A stretch of 12,964 bases of DNA from JANNHK01 sp034408875 (GTDB taxonomy: Bacteria > Actinomycetota > Acidimicrobiia > IMCC26256 > PALSA-610). This document shows, in pieces, positions 6,379 through 12,964 of the stretch. The notes beneath the pieces were generated by a model. The model was not told the DNA's origin. It did not search any database and saw only the letters and a program-made list of their open reading frames with translations. The stretch's first letter is position 1. Each line of letters begins with the position of its first letter. The stretch covers positions 1 to 12,964 of the forward strand of contig JAWXCJ010000362.1 in the NCBI GenBank assembly GCA_034408875.1, read 5' to 3'. Both the position numbers and the translations under genes were made by a program.

Positions 6379-7386
6379 ATGCGCTACCGCAGATTCGGAC
6401 AGACCGACCTCGTCGTCTCGGAGGTCGGATTCGGGACCTGGACACTCGTCTCCGACTGGTGGGGCAAGGTCGACGACCCCAAGGCAATGATCGCCGCCGC
6501 GCTCGACTCGGGCATCAATTTCTTCGACACCGCCCCCGTGTACGGCCAGGACGGCGCCGGAGAATCGATCCTGCGCGATGTACTCGCCAGCCGTGACGAC
6601 ATCGTCCTGACGACCAAGTGCGGCTACGACATCGCGGCGGAACGCAAGTTCCCCGGCCAGTCCGAGCGCCCGCACGATTGGAAACCCGAATCGATCCGAA
6701 ACCAGTGCGAGGAGTCGTTGCGGCGCCTCGGGACCGACCGCATCGATCTCTACCAACTGCACAATCCCCGGATCGAGCCCGTCGTCGCCGACGACCTGTG
6801 GGAGACGCTGCTCGACCTCCGGCGCGAAGGCAAGGTTCGCGAACTCGGCGTGGCCCTCGGCCCGGCCATCGGGTGGGTGAGCGAAGGCGTCCAGTCGATC
6901 GACGACCGGCCGATCGTGTCGCTCCAGACCGTGTTCAACGTGCTCGAGCAAGAGCCCGGGCTGACGTTCGCGGCGAGACCGCGTGTCGAGAAGGGTGAGG
7001 TCGGCCTCATCTCGCGCGTTCCGCATGCGTCGGACACGCTTTCGGGCAAGGTCACGCCCGACACCGTGTTCGACCCGAAGGACCACCGGTCCCATCGCAA
7101 CCGCGACAACATGCTCGACAACTTCGAGAAGGCGGAGACGTTGGCAGCGCTGTGGTCACCGGAGACGGGCCGCACGATCGGCCAGGCCGCGATCGCCGGC
7201 ATTCTGGCCAACAAGGCGTTCACGACGGTGATCCCGACGGTCGTCACTGCCGACGAGGTGCGCGAATACGCGCAGGCATCGGACCTACCGCTCACCGACA
7301 CCGAGCAGGCACTGGTCGCCGACCTGTACGCGCGGAACTTCGACCACGAGGACCGCTACATCATGGCGCTCAAGTCGAGCGTGTGA
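6379..7386 (+). CDS. Aldo/keto reductase
   Basis: A 335-residue TIM-barrel NAD(P)H-dependent oxidoreductase of the aldo/keto reductase superfamily. It probably reduces an aldehyde or ketone, or oxidises a sugar in the cytoplasm. The catalytic tetrad is visible: Asp50 in FFDTAPVYG, Tyr55, Lys80 in LTTKCGYD and His128 in YQLHNP. The N-terminus MRYRRFGQTDLVVSEVGFGTW is typical of the AKR11/YghZ-like branch. Length is normal. It is divergent from the exporter operon and followed 13 bases later by a TetR regulator in the same direction, so the two probably form one transcript. The natural substrate cannot be told from the sequence. Confidence 0.92.
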   Translation: MRYRRFGQTDLVVSEVGFGTWTLVSDWWGKVDDPKAMIAAALDSGINFFDTAPVYGQDGAGESILRDVLASRDDIVLTTKCGYDIAAERKFPGQSERPHDWKPESIRNQCEESLRRLGTDRIDLYQLHNPRIEPVVADDLWETLLDLRREGKVRELGVALGPAIGWVSEGVQSIDDRPIVSLQTVFNVLEQEPGLTFAARPRVEKGEVGLISRVPHASDTLSGKVTPDTVFDPKDHRSHRNRDNMLDNFEKAETLAALWSPETGRTIGQAAIAGILANKAFTTVIPTVVTADEVREYAQASDLPLTDTEQALVADLYARNFDHEDRYIMALKSSV

Positions 7387-7399
7387 GCAGCCCGACCCC

Positions 7400-8014
7400 G
7401 TGACGACAGCTCCCGGCGTACGACTCCCGGCCGATCAACGACGCCGGCAACTGCTCGAAGTTTCCCGCGACGCGTTCGCACAGCATGGCTTCCACGCGAC
7501 GTCGATGGACGAGATCGCCGAACAAGCGGGCGTCACCAAACCCGTGCTGTACCAGCATTTCCCGAGCAAGCGCAGCCTCTACGTCGAACTGCTCCAGGAC
7601 ACCGGCGAGCAGATGTTGGCTGCACTCGGCAACGCGACGACGACGGCAACGAGCGGGCGCGCCCGGCTCGAGGCGGCGCTGGAGTCGTACTTCCGCTTCG
7701 CCGTCGAGCAACGCGCCGCGTTCCGGCTGCTGTTCTCGACATCGATCCGCAACGATCCCGAGTTCGCGAGCGTGGTCGAGTCGGTCGTGCGCCAGGCATC
7801 GGAGATGACCGCGATGTTCATCGAGATACCCGCGTCGGAAGAACACCGCCGGGTGCTCGGCAACGCGATCGTCGGCATGGCCGAGGCAGTCGGCCGGCGG
7901 GCCGTCACCGACGACGCTGCCGTCGACGACGCCGTGCAGCTCGCGCGCTGGATCTCGGAGCTCGCGTGGTTCGGGCTGCGCGGCATCCGGGCCGAGGACC
8001 GCACCGACGTCTGA
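7400..8014 (+). CDS. TetR/AcrR-family transcriptional regulator
   Basis: A 204-residue one-component repressor. The N-terminal TetR helix-turn-helix is clear: RRRQLLEVSRDAFAQHGFHA, then SMDEIAEQAGVTKPVLYQHF and PSKRSLYVELL (about residues 13-67). The ligand-binding domain is helical and unassigned. Start is GTG 7400, with GAGCAG (7386-7391) about eight bases upstream. It sits directly behind the aldo/keto reductase and may regulate that transcript or the divergent exporter operon through the palindrome at 6333-6348. That link is inference. The ligand is unknown. Confidence 0.9.
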   Translation: MTTAPGVRLPADQRRRQLLEVSRDAFAQHGFHATSMDEIAEQAGVTKPVLYQHFPSKRSLYVELLQDTGEQMLAALGNATTTATSGRARLEAALESYFRFAVEQRAAFRLLFSTSIRNDPEFASVVESVVRQASEMTAMFIEIPASEEHRRVLGNAIVGMAEAVGRRAVTDDAAVDDAVQLARWISELAWFGLRGIRAEDRTDV

Positions 8015-8032
8015 TCTCTCGAAGCCCGCGCG

Positions 8033-8983
8033 TTACACCTTGCGCAGGCGCACGCGTCCGACCCGGTGGTCGGACGACTTCTCGAGCACGAGGAGCGCCC
8101 GGCCCTTGGTCGGCTCGATGTTCTCGTGCAGGTTCACCAGATTCACCTGTTTCCAGATAGTCCGGCCGAACGCGCGCGTGTCCTCTTCGGTGTATTGGGT
8201 GAGGAAATGGAAGTACGACTCAGGATCGCGCAGCGCCGTCTCGCGCAACAGCACGAGTCGGTCGAGATACCACCGCTCGATGTCGTTCTCGTCCGCGTCG
8301 ACGTAGATCGTGAAGTCGAAGAAGTCGGAGACGACGAGGGTCGGTTCGGCTCGCCCGCGGCGCGTCGGCGCCTGGAGCACGTTCAGGCCTTCGACGATGA
8401 GAATGTCGGGACCTCGCAACACGACCTCTTCGTCGTCGACGATGTCGTAGATCACGTGCGAGTAGACCGGTGCGCGCACTTCCTGCTTTCCCGCCTTCAG
8501 TTCGGCAAGGAACAGGAGGAGCTGTTTGACGTCGTAGCTGTCGGGAAATCCCTTGCGGCTCATGAGCCCGCGCGACTCGAGTGTCGCGTTCGGGAACAGG
8601 AAGCCGTCGGTCGTGACAAGGTCGACGCGGGGATGGTCGGGCCAGCGCGACAGTAACGCCTGGAGGATGCGCGAGATCGTGCTCTTACCGACCGCGACAC
8701 TGCCCGCGATACCGATCACGAACGGCACGCTCCCGTGCAACTGTCCGAGGAACGTCTCCGTCGCCGCCGACAGGTCGCGCGTCGCCGCGAAGCGCAGGTT
8801 GAGCAACCGCGAAAGTGGGAGGTACACCTCTTCGACCTCGGCCAACTCGACCGGTTCGTTGGTGCCGCGGAGCGCTTCGAGGTCGGCTTCGTCGAGCGTC
8901 AGCGGTGTCGCGGCGCGCAACCGGCTCCACTCCTTGCGGGTGAAGTCGACGTACGGCGTGATGTCGGGTTCGTCGGCATCCAC
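8033..8983 (-). CDS. coaA: Type I pantothenate kinase
   Basis: A 316-residue kinase that phosphorylates pantothenate with ATP, the first step of coenzyme A synthesis. The P-loop is GIAGSVAVGKST (Lys100). The prokaryotic CoaA signatures VTTDGFLFPN (Asp126), LMSRKGFPDSYD, PVYSHVIYDIV, ILIVEGLNVLQ and the C-terminal IWKQVNLVNLHENIEPTKGRA are all present. Length matches E. coli CoaA. The start is GTG 8983 and gives the usual TPYVDFTRKEW N-terminal segment. It lies 16 bases downstream of msrA on the same strand. It converges on the TetR gene with 18 bases between the stops; no strong terminator hairpin is visible there. Confidence 0.97.
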   Translation of the reverse strand: MDADEPDITPYVDFTRKEWSRLRAATPLTLDEADLEALRGTNEPVELAEVEEVYLPLSRLLNLRFAATRDLSAATETFLGQLHGSVPFVIGIAGSVAVGKSTISRILQALLSRWPDHPRVDLVTTDGFLFPNATLESRGLMSRKGFPDSYDVKQLLLFLAELKAGKQEVRAPVYSHVIYDIVDDEEVVLRGPDILIVEGLNVLQAPTRRGRAEPTLVVSDFFDFTIYVDADENDIERWYLDRLVLLRETALRDPESYFHFLTQYTEEDTRAFGRTIWKQVNLVNLHENIEPTKGRALLVLEKSSDHRVGRVRLRKV

Positions 8984-8999
8984 AGTGGCCGCAAGTTAG

Positions 9000-9656
9000 T
9001 CACTCGGCGGGCAAGACCCCTATGGGGCAGCTCACACCGGTGCCGCCGATGCCGCAGTACCCGCTGGGGTTCTTGGCCAGATACTGCTGGTGGTAATCCT
9101 CGGCGTACCAGAAAGTCGGCGCGTCGAGAATCTCCGTCGTGATGTCGCCGTAGCGCGCATCCTTCAGGCGGCCCTCGAACATCGCCTTCGACGCAACCGC
9201 GGTTTCGCGCTGCGCATCGTCGTACGGGTAGACGCCCGACCGGTACTGCGTGCCGACGTCGTTGCCCTGGCGCATTCCCTGGGTCGGGTCGTGACTCTCC
9301 CAGAAGACGCGCAGCAATGTTTCGAAACTGACCTGTTCGGGATCGAACACGACGAGCACGACTTCGCCGTGACCGCTCCGGCCGCTGCACACCTCTTCGT
9401 ACGTCGGGTTCGGTGTCGACCCGGCCGCGTATCCGACGGCGGTCGAGTACACGCCCGGAATCTCCCAGAACTTCCGCTCCGCGCCCCAAAAACAGCCGAG
9501 GCCGAACATCGCCCGGCGCATGGCCTCGGGGAGGGGCGGCTCGAGCGGTGTGCCGAGCACGAAGTGCCGCTCCGGAACCGAGAACGGGCGCTCGGCACGG
9601 CCCGGCAACGCCTCTTCCGGGGTCGGGATCTGGCTCTTGTCGCGGCGTGTGAACAT
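9000..9656 (-). CDS. msrA: Peptide methionine-S-sulfoxide reductase MsrA
   Basis: A 218-residue cytoplasmic enzyme that reduces methionine-S-sulfoxide in proteins and free methionine. The catalytic motif is FGLGCFWGAERKFW with Cys55. Probable resolving cysteines are Cys201 and Cys210 in GYCGIGGTGVSCP. The conserved NPTYEEVCSG, FWESHDPTQG, GTQYRSGVY and AEDYHQQYL are present. The N-terminal PTPEEALPGR extension is typical of long actinobacterial MsrA. I chose ATG 9656 (MFTRRDK), matching that class; an in-frame extension to 9710 adds nothing conserved. It precedes coaA in the same direction, and the two are probably co-transcribed. Confidence 0.96.
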   Translation of the reverse strand: MFTRRDKSQIPTPEEALPGRAERPFSVPERHFVLGTPLEPPLPEAMRRAMFGLGCFWGAERKFWEIPGVYSTAVGYAAGSTPNPTYEEVCSGRSGHGEVVLVVFDPEQVSFETLLRVFWESHDPTQGMRQGNDVGTQYRSGVYPYDDAQRETAVASKAMFEGRLKDARYGDITTEILDAPTFWYAEDYHQQYLAKNPSGYCGIGGTGVSCPIGVLPAE

Positions 9657-9696
9657 TTCGGCAACCCCCGGGTGTCGGTTACGGTCGTTCGCAAGG

Positions 9697-9949
9697 GTGA
9701 ACGACGACACGGTACGGGCTGTTCCCGTCGAGCTGAGACGCCAACCGCCCGCCCCGACCCTGGGCTGGGTCGAACGCGGCGGGACCGAGAAGGCGGTCGT
9801 CCTGCGCCTCCGACGCGGTCGGCATGGGGAACCCGGGGTCCGAGGTCTGGCGTTGGCATGACGCCGGTCGGGGCGACCTCACGGCGGCGTTGATCATCGA
9901 GCGCATCGACCCGTTCGTCGCCGACGCGGTCGAGCGCTTCGATCAGTGA
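9697..9949 (+). pseudogene. Small frameshifted gene, family unknown
   Basis: From GTG 9697 one plus-strand frame gives NDDTVRAVPVELRRQ and later GGTEKAVVLRLRRGRHG, then closes at 9861. A second frame carries on the protein-like sequence NPGSEVWRWHDAGRGDLTAALI to stop 9947-9949. Removing one G from the GGGG run at 9826-9829 joins them into one 83-residue protein with consistent third-position GC. This could be a true mutation, a sequencing indel or, less likely, programmed frameshifting. A minus-strand frame over 9679-9906 has similar codon bias and is the main alternative. I recognise no family. It diverges from msrA and converges on the DUF305 gene. Confidence 0.35.
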
Positions 9950-9956
9950 CCCGACC

Positions 9957-10568
9957 TCAGTGACCCGAGTCGGGCTCCACGAGGTCGAAGCCGAAGGCCT
10001 GGCGCACTTTGTTCAGCTCGTCGATCTCGCGCCGCTGCCCCTTCGCCATGAGGCGCGCCGTTTCGCGCACTTCGGAGAGACCGGCGAGTTCCGCGGCCGC
10101 GTCTCCCATGGCCGCGCCGCCCCCGTGATGCTCGATCATCAACCGCGTGAACAAGTCGTCGAGTTCGACGCCGCGTGCCGCACTCAACGCGGCCATCTCC
10201 GCGGGGGTGGCGAGACCGGGCATCTGGTTCGGGTCGACACCTTCGCCCATCCATTCCATGGCCGTGTCGGGTGTGCCGATTTCATCCCACGAGACGAGCG
10301 CTTCCTGCATGACACGAATGTCGCCGGACTGCGCGAGGTCGATCTCCTCGGCCCGTGACCGCAGGTCGTCGTTGGACCCGTACCGCATGTAGGTGCGCGC
10401 CATCGCGATGGCCTGGAAGTGGTGCGTCGTCATGTCGTCGTAGAAGCCGATGTCGGCCGCGTTCGGCGACGGTGGCCGATCGTTCCACCAGTCGGTGACA
10501 CCGACCGCCAGGACGACGAGCGCCAAACCGAAGACGACCGCCGGTAGCAGTGGAACTGTCCTGCGCAC
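9957..10568 (-). CDS. Membrane-anchored DUF305 protein
   Basis: A 203-residue protein with an N-terminal membrane anchor (about residues 6-24) and a DUF305 ferritin-like helical domain facing outward. The two DUF305 half-motifs are visible: DDMTTHHFQAIAMA (His49, His50) and RLMIEHHGGGAAM (His147, His148), with the link PNQMPGLATPAEM near residue 115. The paired His and Met residues suggest metal binding, and some DUF305 genes occur with copper genes, but the function is not established. No lipobox is seen. The start is GTG 10568; the ribosome binding site is weak. The gene stands alone, with its 5' end next to a decayed VOC fragment. Confidence 0.88.
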   Translation of the reverse strand: MRRTVPLLPAVVFGLALVVLAVGVTDWWNDRPPSPNAADIGFYDDMTTHHFQAIAMARTYMRYGSNDDLRSRAEEIDLAQSGDIRVMQEALVSWDEIGTPDTAMEWMGEGVDPNQMPGLATPAEMAALSAARGVELDDLFTRLMIEHHGGGAAMGDAAAELAGLSEVRETARLMAKGQRREIDELNKVRQAFGFDLVEPDSGH

Positions 10569-10596
10569 CCGGTCACGCTACCGGGCCCGCGTTGCG

Positions 10597-10845
10597 CTAC
10601 GGCCGCCGGACCCAGTCGTCGGCGAGACCCAGCGCGAGACGGTCGAACTGCGAGGCACTCGGGTGCGGAACGCCGGCAGGCTTCGCGGAGAACCCGGGTT
10701 CGAACCCGGCGTACTCGAAGAACGCGATCGTGCAACCGGCGCCGGACTCGAAGAAGTAGTGGGTCTCCCCTCGCGGGCATCGGCGGCCGTGCGGTCCGGC
10801 TTGAGCGCGCGATTTACCGGCGAGTTCCGGGCGAGAACCAGGCAC
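10597..10845 (-). pseudogene. Remnant of a glyoxalase/VOC-family gene
   Basis: A minus-strand frame of 82 codons (GTG 10845 to stop 10597) contains a clear vicinal-oxygen-chelate segment: RGETHYFFESGAG, TIAFFEYAGFEPGFSAKPA and PHPSASQFDRLALGLA, at about residues 25-75. Intact VOC proteins have a beta-alpha-beta module with a metal ligand before this part and a second half after it. Here the sequence before residue 25 is unrelated and basic, and the frame stops six residues after ALGLA. No missing part appears in the other frames nearby. I infer a decayed gene broken on both sides. The remnant occupies the upstream region of the DUF305 gene. Confidence 0.6.
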
Positions 10846-10894
10846 GCGGCCGGCCGGATCGAGCCGCGCACGAAACTCGGGAAATTGCCGAACT

Positions 10895-10939
10895 CAGGTG
10901 TTGGGTGAGGCCGCTCCGCGGCCGATCAGGAATCACCTG
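10895..10939. promoter_or_regulatory. Nested inverted repeat upstream of the long membrane protein
   Basis: An outer pair CAGGTG (10895-10900) and CACCTG (10934-10939) encloses TGA/TCA and an inner hairpin GGCCGC-TCC-GCGGCC (10909-10923). It ends 30 bases before ATG 10970 and 16 bases before the ribosome binding site. There is no T-run, so it is not a standard intrinsic terminator. It may be an operator or a leader hairpin. The rest of the 10846-10969 stretch shows no convincing promoter. Confidence 0.45.
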
Positions 10940-10955
10940 GCGATCCCATTCCGGC

Positions 10956-10963
10956 GGAGGAGG
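10956..10963 (+). promoter_or_regulatory. Strong ribosome binding site for the gene at 10970
   Basis: GGAGGAGG ends six bases before ATG 10970. It is the best Shine-Dalgarno match in the window and decides this start over the in-frame ATG at 11006. Confidence 0.8.
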
Positions 10964-10969
10964 CCCACC

Positions 10970-12964
10970 ATGGCACGTCGCTCGCGACGCGCCAGCATGA
11001 ATATCGCGCTCAGCGCGATGCCGAAACCTGCGCGATGGCGTCCGCAGGTGCGCGGCCTCGCGATCCTCGGCGCGCTCCTCGCCGGGCCGGGCGCGGCCGT
11101 GCTCATGCAGCAGTACGGGGTAGCGCCGCTGAGTTTCGCGACACTGGGCCTCTGCCTCTTCGCGGCGTTCGCCGTCAGTATCGTCGTACCGTCGTTCGCC
11201 TTCGCCATCGCGGTCGTCGCCGGCCGGTTGCAACAGCGCCGCAGCCTGCGCACCCAGATGCTCGGCGCGACGGTCGCAGTCCTCATCGTCGCGACGTTGG
11301 TGTGCGTCACCGCGACGGGCGCGGGCGCGGCCGTCGAGGGGCCGTGCTTCGCAACCGTCAACGGAAACGACCTCGCCGAACTCGAACCGACGAAGGCCAA
11401 CGCGATCGAAGTCACGGATCCCGCGACCCTGCGGGTGATCGTCACCGGCTACGGGGTCATCGAAGACGGATCCCTGAACGCACACAACCCTCTCCGCGAC
11501 GTCACGGTGCAGCAGGTTTCCGGCAAAGCCGACCTCGCACCCGAGCCGCACATCCTCACGTTCGACTTCGCGCTCGAAAACGCGAACTGGCTGGGCGGCG
11601 GGCTGCACGAGTTCTCGGCCGTCGCAAACTTCGAAGAAGCGGGTTCGTGCACCGCCACGTTCATGGTGTCGGCCGACGTCGCGCCGATGTCGACGATGCC
11701 GGGCAAGATCGCGGCCGCGGCAGTCGCGCTCGGCGGCCTGCTCGTGGTGCTTTCGAGCGTCGGCGCGGCGCGAAGCCTTCGCGTGCGCACGCTCAACGAC
11801 CTCCGGCGTTCGTTCGCCAACCTCGAGGCGGCGCGGTCGCACACCGCTGCCATCGGTCTGCCGGCCGGACCGGCCTGGGCGCCTCGGCGCGCGCCCGGCT
11901 CGCGCCCGGCGCCCCTTCCGGGTGACAGGGCGCACTGGTGGCGAGACGAACCGGGAACGCCCGCCGCCGACGATCCGTTCGCAGCATCGGTCCCGGCGGC
12001 CGACGCGCCGGCCGTCGAACCCGACCTCGCGTCTCCCGAGCCGGTTGCGTACGGGTCCAGTCCGTACGAAACAGTTCACTACGAGACGGTCGAAGCGATC
12101 GCCGACGAGCCGGAACCTCCGCTCGAGATCGTCCCGACGCAAACCTACGAACCGAAGTACGACTTCGAACTCGAACCGTTCGAGATCGCGCAACCCGAGC
12201 CCGTCGCCGTCGAGGAACCGCAGCCCGAGTTCGCCGCCGACATCGAACCGGCTACCGAGACACCCTGGGTGCCACCGACGCGCGACTTCGAGCTCGCGTC
12301 TGAGTCGACTTCGCCGTTCGGGTTGCTTCCCGAATCCGAGGCCGACCTCGCGGCCGGCGCCGAGGCCTCGGACGACGACGCCGTCGCCGCCCCGCCCGGT
12401 TGGTACGGCAGCACGTACGGATACGCACCCGAGTCCGGGTCCGATTCCGAGTCCGAACGCGAATTCGCACTGGCGGCCGAAACCGAGACCGCGGCCGCGG
12501 CCGAGGCGGACGCGGCCGAGCCGTCCGTTGCGGAACCGGCTCGCGGTTGGACCGGAAGCGTGTACGGGTACGCCCCCGAACCGGTTCCCGAACCGGAAGC
12601 CGAGATCGGGTACGAAGTCACAGCCGAGGCCGACTCCGAGAGCGAGCTGAGCTGGTACGAGCGCGTGCGCGCGGCACGGTCCCCTTCGACGGCTCCCGCC
12701 GAACCGGAGCTCGGAGCCGCCGAGGTGGAAGCCGAAGTCGACGACGTCGACGTCGACGTCGAATCAACGCCCTCCTCGTCACCGGAGCGCGACACCGAAC
12801 CGACCGCCGCCGACCAAGACGTGCCCGAACCGGCACCGTGGTGGGCCGACGCCGAACCCGTCGCCGCAGTCGCCGCCGACGAAGACGCGTCCGCGGACGC
12901 GTCCACCGAAATCGAAACCACCCCGAGGGCGGACGCCGACACCGAACCGACCGCCGCCGACCAC
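10970..12964 (+). CDS. Multi-helix membrane protein with long acidic repeat tail (3' end beyond the window)
   Basis: An open frame of 665 codons runs off the right edge. After a basic N-terminus, three helices are predicted at about residues 28-45, 51-80 and 96-117. An extracytoplasmic domain (about 120-242) contains Cys126 (GPCFATV) and Cys227 (GSCTATF), which may form a disulfide. A fourth helix follows at about 246-268 and a basic segment RSLRVRTLNDLRRSFANL. From about residue 295 the protein is a disordered-looking tail rich in Glu, Asp, Ala and Pro, nearly free of lysine. It is punctuated by aromatic motifs: HWWRDEP (322), GWYGSTYGYAPE (477), GWTGSVYGYAPE (526), SWYERVRAARS (561), PWWADAEP (623). 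DTEPTAAD occurs at 608 and 657. By topology the tail should be cytoplasmic. I recognise no family; frame, GC-rich third positions and the ribosome binding site support a real gene. Confidence 0.8.
   Translation, partial: MARRSRRASMNIALSAMPKPARWRPQVRGLAILGALLAGPGAAVLMQQYGVAPLSFATLGLCLFAAFAVSIVVPSFAFAIAVVAGRLQQRRSLRTQMLGATVAVLIVATLVCVTATGAGAAVEGPCFATVNGNDLAELEPTKANAIEVTDPATLRVIVTGYGVIEDGSLNAHNPLRDVTVQQVSGKADLAPEPHILTFDFALENANWLGGGLHEFSAVANFEEAGSCTATFMVSADVAPMSTMPGKIAAAAVALGGLLVVLSSVGAARSLRVRTLNDLRRSFANLEAARSHTAAIGLPAGPAWAPRRAPGSRPAPLPGDRAHWWRDEPGTPAADDPFAASVPAADAPAVEPDLASPEPVAYGSSPYETVHYETVEAIADEPEPPLEIVPTQTYEPKYDFELEPFEIAQPEPVAVEEPQPEFAADIEPATETPWVPPTRDFELASESTSPFGLLPESEADLAAGAEASDDDAVAAPPGWYGSTYGYAPESGSDSESEREFALAAETETAAAAEADAAEPSVAEPARGWTGSVYGYAPEPVPEPEAEIGYEVTAEADSESELSWYERVRAARSPSTAPAEPELGAAEVEAEVDDVDVDVESTPSSSPERDTEPTAADQDVPEPAPWWADAEPVAAVAADEDASADASTEIETTPRADADTEPTAADH
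12398..12580 (+). repeat. GWxGSxYGYAPE repeat pair in the acidic tail
   Basis: GWYGSTYGYAPE is encoded at 12398-12433 and GWTGSVYGYAPE at 12545-12580. Ten of twelve residues are identical, and the starts are 147 bp (49 codons) apart. The sequence between them is low-complexity Ser/Glu/Ala. Conservation of the aromatic motif inside divergent spacers suggests a functional short linear motif. Confidence 0.7.
12791..12963 (+). repeat. Exact 26-bp direct repeat, 147 bp apart
   Basis: The same 26 bases, beginning GACACCGAACCGACCGCC, occur at 12791-12816 and 12938-12963, encoding DTEPTAAD both times. The 147-bp spacing equals that of the GWxGSxYGYAPE pair. The second copy touches the window edge, so further copies may follow. 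Confidence 0.85.

Noticed and set aside
6227..6487. Upstream extension of the first permease to 6487
   Set aside because: It crosses the predicted promoter and the divergent reductase start and encodes only basic repeats.
9679..9906. Minus-strand 75-codon frame upstream of msrA
   Set aside because: Codon bias is compatible, but the product has no recognisable motif and no ribosome binding site. The joined plus-strand reading looks more protein-like. It remains an alternative.
10694..10709. 16-base palindrome CCGGGTTCGAACCCGG containing TTCGAA, like a tRNA T-arm
   Set aside because: No acceptor, D or anticodon arms can be built around it and the loop is six, not seven, bases. It encodes Gly-Phe-Glu-Pro-Gly inside the VOC remnant.
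10814..12193. Long minus-strand open frame opposite the membrane protein
   Set aside because: The product is Arg/Glu/Asp low-complexity with no domain. It is a mirror of the GC-rich third positions of the plus-strand gene, which has a strong ribosome binding site and membrane helices.
12145..12942. Ser/Ala-rich minus-strand open frame
   Set aside because: It is the reverse reading of GAC, GAA and GCC codons in the acidic tail, without its own ribosome binding site.

Overview
The window is GC-rich throughout. Gene density, frequent GTG starts and four-base GTGA gene overlaps all point to a high-GC actinobacterium (Actinomycetota). The long-form MsrA with a PTPEEALPGR leader also fits. An Acidimicrobiia-type lineage is my guess; the sequence does not prove it. 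No rRNA, tRNA, CRISPR array, insertion sequence or phage gene was found. Two genes run off the window, one at each edge.

Layout. Positions 1-482 (minus) hold the 3' part of a histidine-kinase-like gene. It keeps the dimerisation-helix end and a worn ATPase domain but has no phospho-acceptor histidine box. A divergent plus-strand pair follows: a GT4-type glycosyltransferase (573-1643) overlapping a small two-helix membrane protein (1640-1900). From 6226 down to 1902 a minus-strand operon encodes two ABC-2 permeases, a complete membrane histidine kinase and an ABC ATPase, with genes overlapping or 19 bases apart. This resembles the known Bacillus LnrJKLMN/Yfi-type layout (two-component system plus exporter), but no response regulator is encoded here. 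Its leader carries an exact 27-bp direct repeat that duplicates a tiny start-stop reading frame, and its promoter -35 element lies inside a palindrome.

Divergent from that operon is an aldo/keto reductase (6379-7386), probably on a leaderless transcript, followed 13 bases later by a TetR regulator (7400-8014). Convergent to these is a minus-strand pair, msrA then coaA (9656 down to 8033), for methionine sulfoxide repair and coenzyme A synthesis. Next come a probable frameshifted small gene (9697-9949), a membrane-anchored DUF305 protein (10568 down to 9957) and a decayed glyoxalase/VOC fragment (about 10597-10845, minus).

The right end (10970-12964, open at the edge) is a long unrecognised membrane protein with a strong ribosome binding site. 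It has four predicted membrane helices, an extracytoplasmic domain with two cysteines, and a long acidic Pro/Ala-rich tail with recurring Trp/Tyr motifs and repeats spaced 147 bp apart. The best candidates for new biology are the kinase-exporter operon with its duplicated leader, the degenerate kinase, and this repeat-tailed membrane protein.
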